From contig CM075651.1 of the NCBI GenBank assembly GCA_037953625.1, positions 109,431,001 to 109,495,000 of the forward strand: DNA of 64,000 bases, given 5' to 3'. Below the pieces are notes generated by a model. The model saw only the letters and a list, made by a program, of their open reading frames with translations, ran no database searches and was not told the DNA's origin. Within the stretch, counting starts at the first letter, position 1. The number at the start of each line of letters is the position of its first letter. Of the stretch, positions 55,685 through 64,000 are shown piece after piece. Source of the DNA: Crotalaria pallida. Taxonomy: Eukaryota > Streptophyta > Magnoliopsida > Fabales > Fabaceae. A program made the position numbers and the translations under genes.

Positions 55685-56896
55685 CTAACAAGTGTAGAAT
55701 GGTTAACAAAGTATTCTAAAGGTTTACAATGGTCTAGGAATGTGTTTTTGGACATATATGAACCTTTAGAATGATCTGAAACAATGCTTGGTGCCCCAAG
55801 CGACGTAGAGGATTTAGCATGAGTCCTTGGAGGTTCTTACAAGTGTAGAATGGTTAACAGAGTATTCTAAAGGCTTAGAATGGTCTAGGAATGTGTATTA
55901 CGACATATACGAACCTTTAGAAAGATCTGAAACAATGCTTGGTAACCCAAGGGACGTAAAGGATGTAGCATGAGTCCTTGGAGGTTCTAACAAGTGTAGA
56001 ATGGTTAGGAGAGTATTGTAAAGACTTAGAATGGTCTAGGAATGTGTATTAGGACATATATGAACCTTTAGAATGATCCTAAGTAGTGCTTGGTACCCCA
56101 AGGGACGTAGAGGGTGTATCATGATTCCTTGGAGGTTTTAACAAGTGTAGAATGGTTAAGAGAGAATTCTAAAGGCTTAGAATGGTCTTGGAAAGTGTAT
56201 TAGGACATATAAGAACCTTTAGAATGATCCTAAACAATGCTTGAGTCCCCAAGGGACGTGAAGGCTGTAGCATGAGTCCTTACAGGTTCTAACAATTGTA
56301 GAATGGTTAAGAGAGTATTCTAAAGGCTTAAAATTGTCTAGGAGTGTGTATTAGGACATATATGAACCTTTAGAATTATCTTAAACAATGCTTGATTACC
56401 CAAGGGACGTAGAGGGTGTAACATAAGTCCTTGGAATTTCCAGAAAGTGTAGAATGATTAAGAGAGTATTCTAAAGGCTTAAAATTGTCTAGGAGTGTGT
56501 ATTAGGATATATATGAACCTTTAGAATTATCCTAAACAATGCTTGAGTACCCAAGGGACGTAGAGGGTGTACATTAAGTCCTTGTAAGTTCTAGAAAGTG
56601 TAGAATGGTTAAGAGAGTATTCTAAAGGCTTAGAATGGTCTAGGAATGTGTATTAGGACATATAAGAACCTTTAGAATGATCCGAAATAATGCTTGAGTC
56701 CCCAAGGGACTAAAGGGTTTAGCATGAGTCCTTGCAGCTTCTAACAAGTGTAGAATGGTTAAGAGAGTATTATAAAGGCTTAGAATGGTCTAGGAATGTG
56801 TATTAGGACTTATAAGAACGATTAAAATGATCCTAAACAATGCTTGAGTCCCCATGGGACATAGAGAGTGTAGCATGATTCCATGGAGGCTCTAAC
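55685..56896 (-). repeat. Satellite block 5 (about eight monomers, reversed)
   Basis: Reverse-complement monomers continue from the CTAAC duplication of B to a junction with element C at 56890-56896, where the word CTCTAAC is common to both sides. Confidence 0.93.
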
Positions 56897-57639
56897 TTAA
56901 GGGGATTCTATTACAACTTGAGCTTACTCATTTCATCGAGCAACCTTATTTTTCCCTTTTATGTTCACCCTAAGTATATACCAAACCTATCACGTTGATC
57001 ATCTAAATCTCTAGTTAGGGTACAAGGCAATTCTAATCCTCAAATTTTCCTCCTTGTGACTCCCCAACTTCGATCAAACTTATAGCTAAATCCACGGTGA
57101 TCTTGTATCCTTACTTGGTTTCAACTATTTATCCTTCCTCAATTGCTCAAGCCTAAGCTACCTGGGTAACTATGGCACTTCTAGCTCCACAATTCAAGCT
57201 AATACATCTCGGAAAGGATCGGTAAAGCTACGAGTTGGTAGGGCTCATGAAGAAAGATTCAAATTTTAGCAACAAGAACTGTTTTGTTGAAGCAATTCAA
57301 ACATCGCGGGGATTCAGGTAGGATATTCCATATTCTTAAAGGTACTAACTATCCTTTTACAAAAGGTACGCTAAGGTTAACAAACCTAAGTCTTACAAGC
57401 ACTAATGGAACATCAAAGGGTATGGGTTCTTTAATCTTAGAAGCTATTCACTGTCTACTCATCCAAGCTTCAGGACCAACAGGTTCCTTAAACTACAATC
57501 AAAGTCTCACATCCGAAAAATATGAGAACCTAAACTTATGCTCCTAGTCTTATACTAGCAAATACACAGAGTCACACAAACAAAGCATGTAAGCCCATGC
57601 TTAAGGCCACTAAGGATTACCATTGCTCTGATACCATTC
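56890..57639 (-). mobile_element. Element C interior, left partial copy
   Basis: On the minus strand this is interior sequence starting at the Met-tRNA primer site and cut off at the satellite. It matches 63846-64000 at its far end and is homologous to the B interior. No gene is supported. Confidence 0.85.
57625..57636 (-). other. Primer binding site, initiator tRNA-Met (element C)
   Basis: GCTCTGATACCA on the plus strand is TGGTATCAGAGC on the minus strand, 3 bases after the LTR end. Confidence 0.92.
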
Positions 57640-58021
57640 TGTAACAGCCCGATTTTTGTAAGCCAAAAATATTTACTTTTACTTATCAAAGTTACAAAAA
57701 TTGAGGCCAATTTTTTTTTTTTTTGTAAAACATTGTGAATGTGGTTTGAAAAAATTATTGAAAAGTCCTTGGTGTTCTCAACACCCTCTTTGAAAACAGA
57801 GTTGTTACTAAAAACTTTCCTTTTTATAAAACATTTACTTCAATTGAAGAACTTGGTTCGAAATCATCTTGACAATCCTTCAAAAACTTCACATGGGTTA
57901 CTTAACATGAAATGTATTCCATCAATCAGTTTGGAAACTTAACTTGATTACATAAATGGTTCATGGCTTGGTAATCCTTACTTCAAACTTTCACAACAGA
58001 CTTAAATTCATAACCCTATCC

Positions 58022-58375
58022 TTAGACTATCCTATTGAACACGATCGGATGAAGTCCCTCCTTCTTGCGTTCTCTCCTCACTTCCGAGGATGATGCCCTC
58101 CTTGTTGCTGTCACCTCATTGCTAATGGATTCCGGCTTCACCTCATGAAGAAGGGAAGTATTCCTCCGAGTCTCATACCGAAACTTCTCCGCGTAGTTCC
58201 TATACCCTCGTACGGTGACTTGCCCTATGTGCGGCTCCAGGTTAGCTCCACTGAGTAGATGTTCTGGATTTGCGATTATGATCTGGGTATAGCCGGTCCA
58301 TACCCAACCACTTGGGGTGTGCTTCCAACCTCTTCCGTACTTACTCCACGTGGTGACATCCATGCAGTACTCCAT
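58022..58375 (-). CDS. LTR-embedded ORF, 117 residues (element C)
   Basis: Homologue of the B ORF at 39114-39470, roughly 70 percent identical by eye. The ATG again directly follows CGGGCAG. Shared features are MDVTTW, KYGRGWK, TPSGWVWT, GQVTVRGY, NYAEKFRYETR, a Ser/Arg-rich basic tail and the C-terminal HPIVFNR before the stop. The frame is intact over a region where the nucleotide sequence has diverged mainly at third positions. An open extension upstream of the ATG overlaps the predicted acceptor. Function unknown; the basic tail suggests a nuclear or nucleic-acid-binding role, as inference only. Confidence 0.6.
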   Translation of the reverse strand: MEYCMDVTTWSKYGRGWKHTPSGWVWTGYTQIIIANPEHLLSGANLEPHIGQVTVRGYRNYAEKFRYETRRNTSLLHEVKPESISNEVTATRRASSSEVRRERKKEGLHPIVFNRIV

Positions 58376-60125
58376 CTGCCCGTTGAAATACCAGCAGCAC
58401 CGATATGCCAACGAACAGGAGAGAGTAAGCATTCCGAACGACGGATCGTCGACGGTGTGGGATTACGCTAGGCAAAATAATAGGACCATGCAAGCATACA
58501 ATATAACACACAGGCACACAACAACCAAACATTATGATTATCATTATCATTCCCTTTTATGCATTTCTCACGAGTATTCTTTCTTTCTTTCTTTTATTCC
58601 TTTACTTCCCTTAATTTCTCATTTTCTTTTTATCAGTCTTATCAAATTACCCTCTTTAATGCTTTGGGGAAAAATACCATACACCATCAGAATATTCATT
58701 TCGTTCTCGACTATCACTCACGTCTACATCTCCTCGGTCATCCATCCAACCTAGTCGGAAGCAAACAGGAGTACAAGACCTTTACCACGCGGGCACGACA
58801 GCTGTCACAACACATAAATGGTCCCAGACCAGGAGGATCTCGTCCTCAAATCATTTCAATAATAACAAGGCTCACTGTCCACGCAGTGGCAAACACAATG
58901 CCCCGTTCCAGTCCCTCTCACTGTTCTCGATTTGCAATCTAGGGGGCGACAGTATGTTTCTAGTGGGCCCGCAGAACTTACCACGGCATTAGACCCAGTC
59001 CCCACCACGTTAGTGCGCCACATGTGGAGTTCGTTCTTCCTAGAAACACACTCTAGACTTCTTGACGTTTCACAGTCATCGTCCTCCCCTAATGCAATCT
59101 CCTCCTAAGTATCCGAAGATACCTATGGTTCCTTCATCTCCACTACTTCACACTCTCATACCTCACCGCGTAAATCTTTTAAGTCTTTTATCTTTTTAAT
59201 TATCCTAAGGTCGGCCCATCCTTCGTGCAACCCTTCAATGAGTCCCGACCACTAACTTTGCGCAAACTTTTCTCTCCTCACTTCTCACATAGCACAGAGC
59301 TGGGATCACATCACAATCTCGAATCTCATTTCATTTCTCAACATATCTTCCACCATCTCTCTTAACAATCACATTCAGAATTTCTTTTCACAAAACCTTT
59401 CCCAAAATTCTCTTTTCACCATTCTCTACAAAATCTCTTTTCCACGGTTCTTTTTCAAAACTCTCCTTTCGCAAATCTTCTCAAAAAAATTTCTTTCCTA
59501 GTTCTTTACAGAATCTCTTTTCAAAAATCTTTTTCAAAAAATCCTTTCAAAAATCTTTCTTCAAAAACCTTTTTCAAAGACTGCTTTTCAAAAACCTTTT
59601 CAACTTCACACCATTGCTGGGCGCTAATGGAGGAGCAAGCTCAACTCAACACTAGTCCCAGACTAAAACCGAAAACAAAGGAGCTCAGCTTCACTCAATT
59701 CGCACCTCATTCCAACAATCAACATCACTCTTCCCAGCTCTGGCTCGTTCTCAACATCAACACTCGTTCTTTCCCACATCTCAAATCTTTTATTTCCTTC
59801 TATTCTCTCTCATATCTTTCATCATTGTTTCTTTCATTTTCATTTTCTCATTCAGGACGTAACAGACGTCCATCAACCGTTTACTTATCATAATCATCAG
59901 TGATAAACATTATTAAACATAATTAAATAAAAGCATACTATCAACACACAACATCACACAAGAGCATTGTGGTCTTTGTCACCTTCATATAAGCAGCCAC
60001 ACAAAGCAAACAATTGCTGCTTATACTACTGACTCCAACCACTGAGTTCCGATCTTTTAGATGATACAGAACGTCCTAATAAATCGCCTAGCTACCACGG
60101 TGTCTTAGGAAAGTTTCTCTCTCAC
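58376..60125 (-). other. Predicted intron in element C LTR (1,750 nt)
   Basis: Minus-strand donor CTCAG|GTGAG and acceptor CGGGCAG|ATGG, both matching the B sites. Confidence 0.4.
59370..59605 (-). repeat. Degenerate TTTTGAAAAG repeats, element C LTR
   Basis: Seen on the plus strand as repeated TTTTCAAAAA and CTTTTC words; counterpart of 37838-38110 in B. Confidence 0.6.
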
Positions 60126-62692
60126 CTGAGGTCCAGCTATTAAATGCGTACCGTCTCCGCATATCCTTTGTCCTGCCTTCTGCCCCAATCCCTTGTCTTT
60201 AAGATTCCTCGTACTAAATAAAATACGTTTTTGTTATTAACTTGTATTAGGAAAATCTTTTTCGTAACTTAAACACCTCTCATTCCTCGTCGAAATACTC
60301 AAAACATGATTGTTTTCTTAGAATAACTCGAACATTTCTTAGTTCTTTTAATACTGGAAAAATCATTTTGAAAACATCAAATAAAAGAATTTAAATCAAT
60401 TGGTTAGGTGGCTGGTCCGCCCAGGACAGCACCTCAACCTCGTTTGAAAACACCGAAAATTTCACCGGTTTCTACCCGGTTTTTCCTAAAACCAAACTTT
60501 TGGGTCTCATGATCTCATTTTAAAATCAAGAAGACAAATTTAAATAAACTTGGACAGCAAAGAAATGTTGTACAATAAAATCCGAAAGCATCGTAAAACT
60601 CTTTTTGTTTCAGATACGCTTTAGTTTCATATTAATTCTTTAAAAACTCAAGTTCGTGTTATAAACAAACCTTAGAAAATCATAAACACAATCTCACAAT
60701 CAAATCAAATTAAATCCAAAACCAAGATACAAACTATTTACTTCAAACATAAACTAACACACAATCACAACAACACTTAAGTAAATGAAATCATACAAGT
60801 AATTGATTAATCATTTAATTTATTTATAATTTAAACAAACACTTAGACATTCACTCACTCACAACGATATAAATCAAACATCACCAATTTACACCACATA
60901 AATCAACTTGACTTATTTAAAGCACCTAAATTCTACTTTCTTTTTCATGCAACAAGATTATTTACTCTTTCTTTCATTCACAACCGAACACACAGACACA
61001 CTATTCTATTACACAATTTTTCTCAAATCATTTTAGTTCATTTATTTCTTCTATTTTTAATCCGAAAACCAAATAGAAATTTAAACATTCACTACACAAT
61101 TAAAATAATTTACATAACATTAAATCACAAAACATAATCATGAATTCAAGTCACCTCAAAAAAAGAACCTAACCTATTAAATCTAACCTAGGCCGAACAC
61201 CATCTTGGCACAAGCATAGTTTTGATGCACTTTTAAACACATGGTTTTTAGAATACCATTTCCTTTCTTAAGCATAAAACCGTGGCATCGATTCCACCAA
61301 AAATCAAGAGAAAAATTCAAATCTTTAACATGCATGAACCGTAAACATAGATCAAGTTAGAAATCAATTTTCAAAAGCTTATTTCCTTTGGTTTTTGTAA
61401 AACCGTGATGGTTTCCAAGAAAGTTTAAATCTTTTTATTCAAGAATGACATGCATGTACCTAGATCTTGTAGATCAATTCATGAAATCAATTAGAATAGC
61501 ACAAATGAAAGATAAAAATTACTTTGAGTAATAAAAGACCAAACCGTGATGAACATTTAGAGAAAATCAAGTCTTTAATTCAAAACAATATGCATACCAA
61601 CATAATATAAAGCTTTTCATTTGGAATTCACATGCAAGATTCAAGAATCAAACTTTTTCAAGAATGAATTAAGGATCAAAACCAAAATCAAGGTTTCATT
61701 AGAATCAAGTAAAAATCAAAGCAATTTTAATCACTTAAATCAATTTTTCTAATCATGGAAATAACATGCAACCACATAGATCACATCAAAAACATCAAGA
61801 CCTAATTTCTTCAGTCATGGCCGAATTATATAATCTAGGATCTAGTGTGGATTAGTTTATTTATTCCCAAAAATCTAAGATCAAAGTACCACCAATACAT
61901 GCATGTATTCAAATCAACCAAAATCGTCATTAAATTAACATGCAACACCAAAAGTTTTTATTTTACCATTAACCGAATTTAGATTTCTCATTTATTTATC
62001 AAATAATTCTTAAACACATCTTAGTTCACGGTTTTAAGCAAGAAAATTAAACATTCAAAGAAATCCAGTTCATTCTTCACAAAATCTCATCAAACCTTTA
62101 GATTTAGAAGATTTAGTTTGTAAAGCTTTAGGATCTCTTATGAAAAGCTTTAAATGAGTTAGGAAATCCGTTGATTAGACGTTTATAAGTTCTTTTAAGC
62201 TTTGAGGAGTTTACATGCAAAGAGATACATTTTAAATTTTACAAAAATCTCAAAACTTTTCTAGATCTTTAAGATTTGTATTGAAAAACCTTAAGATCTT
62301 TCATGAAAACCTTAAACGAGTTATGAGATCCGGTAGTTAGACGTTTACAAGCTTCTTCAAGCTTTAAAAGTTCATGATCCAATAAAATAAGACATGCAAG
62401 GGAAGAAAAGAAAAGAAAATTACAAATCAAAAGAAAATCAAGATTATTACAACTTCTCCTTGCTTATTCGAAATACCCACCAAAAACTAGGTTGATATCC
62501 TAGCTTCTAAGATCTTGGTTCTTCAAGGTAGACTCTAGGGTTTTAGGCTTGGTTTCTCCTCTTCTCTCTTCATCCTCCTCTCGGCCAAGCTCTCTATTTC
62601 TTTAGGTGTGTGTTGAGAGCTTAATGTTTGCTCTCAACCAAAGTGTTTGGAAGGAAATGAAAGAAAAGGAATGGAAATGAACTATGGGTGGC

Positions 62693-62704
62693 GATGTATA
62701 TAGG
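62693..62704 (-). promoter_or_regulatory. Candidate TATA box, element C LTR
   Basis: CCTATATACATC on the minus strand, about 700 bases into the LTR and upstream of a leader that reads into AGAGAGCTTGGCCGAG. Motif and position only. Confidence 0.4.
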
Positions 62705-62969
62705 CAAAAGCAAGGACATGAGACTTTCCTCTTTTGTCCTCAAAAGAATTCGACCAAGGTGTAGATGGAAGGGGTAATTTTGGCAACTCAAAGGTTTGCA
62801 TGGGTGGATGTTAGCATTTCCAAGGGGACAATGTAGGGAACACTAGATACTTAGGGGTTACTTAGGCTTTTGACTTGTGGTTTCTCTTTAGGGTTTCCAT
62901 CAATTTGGTTAGGGTTTAGTTAGGATTTGGTTGCCACTTAGTTACTTGCTTAGGAGATTTCTAGGCTTC

Positions 62970-63150
62970 CATACACACTTAAACACATACGACACTCACA
63001 CATACATACCCATATTCACATACTCATGCACATACACATTTACACGTTACACCCTCATACACATACATGCCTCATCATATTCATTTACCAATTAAATTTC
63101 ACATGATTCTAAGCATACATTTATACAAAACCGTACACACATGCACACAT
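62970..63150 (-). repeat. CA/TG-rich tract, element C LTR
   Basis: ACACATAC, CACATACTC and similar words on the plus strand; counterpart of the TG-rich tracts of A and B. Confidence 0.7.
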
Positions 63151-63397
63151 GTGAATAGAAAATAATTATAAAATGACTCATACCAAAATCACAAATATCA
63201 AACATATAGATTTTCCAAAAACCCAATTTCTAAACTTTGGCCATTATTTCAGGAAATCGTTTCTTTAAAGTTACTTATTATCTTAAAAACGTGAATTAGG
63301 GAATTCATTTAAGAAAATATTCTTTCAAAAACACTGTTCACAAAAATAAATCTCTTTAGTATCTTAATTCAATACGAGGAATTTGCGGGGTGTTACA

Positions 63398-63410
63398 TTC
63401 TCCCCAACTT
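63398..63410 (-). other. Polypurine tract (element C)
   Basis: TTCTCCCCAACTT on the plus strand is AAGTTGGGGAGAA on the minus strand, adjacent to the LTR start. Confidence 0.85.
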
Positions 63411-64000
63411 AAAGATTTCTCGTCCCCGAGAAATACGCTGTGGGTTGGGCAGCAGGGCATAAAATTCTCACGTTACCGTGATTCTCATAAGAACATTCTC
63501 ATTCTCGCTTCAGGGTCGTATTCCTTTTGGCTAACATAATTCACCTTGCAGTGCCCCTCGTTTTGTTACCTTCGGATATGGAAGTTCCGCCCGTACTATC
63601 ACTTGCGTACCGAAGCAGGTCAAGTCCATCGGACTAATCGAAGAAGATGTCGTTCCTTTCACTGATCGTCGTCACGTAGAGCCCGACCATCAAGCAAACA
63701 CAGATTCACACATCTCCAAAAGCATAGGGTTTAGCCTAAAACCCTTAGACATTCACTAATTTCTACTACTTAGGTTTTTACGAACTCACAACAATCGCTC
63801 TTCATCCAGTTCCCCTTCTAACTCCAAGATTTTCGTTTATCATTTCTCTAACTTAAGGGGATTCTATTACAACTTGAGCTTACTCATTTCATCAAACAAC
63901 CTTATTTTTCCCTTTTATGTTCACCCTAAGTATAAACCAAACCTATCACGTTGATCATCTAAATCTCTAGTTAGGGTACAAGGCAATTCTAATCCTCAAA
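63398..64000 (-). mobile_element. Element C interior, right copy (runs off window)
   Basis: This is the PPT end of an interior homologous to B. From 63846 it repeats sequence also present from 56890, so parts of the interior occur on both sides of the LTR. No gene is supported. Confidence 0.85.

Larger units (their letters stand above)
57640..63397 (-). mobile_element. Element C LTR (5,758 bp)
   Basis: On the minus strand TGTAACACCCC to CGGGCTGTTACA. It is bordered by a polypurine tract on one side (63398-63410) and a primer site on the other (57625-57636), so it is flanked by interior sequence on both sides. It is diverged from B but collinear with it. It carries an intact LTR ORF, a predicted intron (60125-58376), TTTTGAAAAG repeats (59370-59605), a candidate TATA and a CA/TG-rich block (about 62970-63150). 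Confidence 0.9.

Noticed and set aside
58317..58942. Plus-strand frames in the element C LTR
   Set aside because: They are antisense to the conserved minus-strand ORF and LTR blocks; homologous positions in B are not open.

Overview
The window is repeat heterochromatin from a flowering plant, most likely a eudicot. It holds no cellular protein gene, rRNA gene or tRNA gene that I can support. The evidence is a 151-bp tandem satellite invaded by plant-type Ty3/gypsy LTR retrotransposons, with initiator-Met and tRNA-Asp primer sites, an Athila-type gag-pol and AT-rich LTRs carrying plant splice-site and TATA signals. The species cannot be named from the sequence. Satellite plus Athila/chromovirus-like insertions fits a centromeric, pericentromeric or other heterochromatic block.

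Layout: (1) 1-7988, element A: the 3' end of a left LTR, a 1.6-kb non-coding interior and a 5.8-kb right LTR. (2) 7989-14582, satellite block 1 (about 44 monomers), with a 1,097-bp higher-order repeat. (3) 14583-23699, minus-strand non-autonomous element in the form LTR-interior-LTR-interior-LTR, flanked by TSD AGGAT. (4) 23700-26559, satellite block 2. (5) 26560-29304, solo LTR D, TSD AAGAT. (6) 29305-30618, satellite block 3; the array reverses polarity near 30475. (7) 30619-33709, solo LTR E, TSD TAGAG. (8) 33710-34197, satellite block 4. (9) 34198-55684, element B, TSD CTAAC, with two LTRs of about 5.6 kb and a 1.26-kb interior. Its right LTR is split by a nested Athila-type element at 45426-54395, TSD GCGGG. 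(10) 55685-56896, satellite block 5. (11) 56890-64000, element C on the minus strand, with one complete 5.76-kb LTR and interior sequence on both sides.

A, B and C look like large-LTR, gutted derivatives: each LTR is about four times longer than the interior. D and E are shorter LTRs sharing the TGTAACACCC/GTTACA termini. Across these families I see a shared LTR plan: an upstream block of TG-rich or palindromic repeats, a candidate TATA box, a purine-rich leader, a predicted 1.5-1.8-kb intron, and a short 3' exon. In B and C that exon starts with ATG directly after the AG acceptor and encodes a 117-118-residue protein whose changes between B and C are mostly synonymous. In D and E the predicted intron holds an array of hairpins whose stems change in a compensatory way around a common loop. 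Upstream of the D and E promoters lie arrays of 14-bp palindromes that differ between families by symmetric substitutions. These three signals are the best candidates for an undescribed system: LTRs that carry their own small gene, structured RNA and dimer-type control sites.

The Athila-type element has nearly identical LTRs but a pol lacking most of RNase H and integrase, plus two in-frame TAG codons. It, and probably all the elements here, would need enzymes supplied in trans. All counts and alignments were made by eye.
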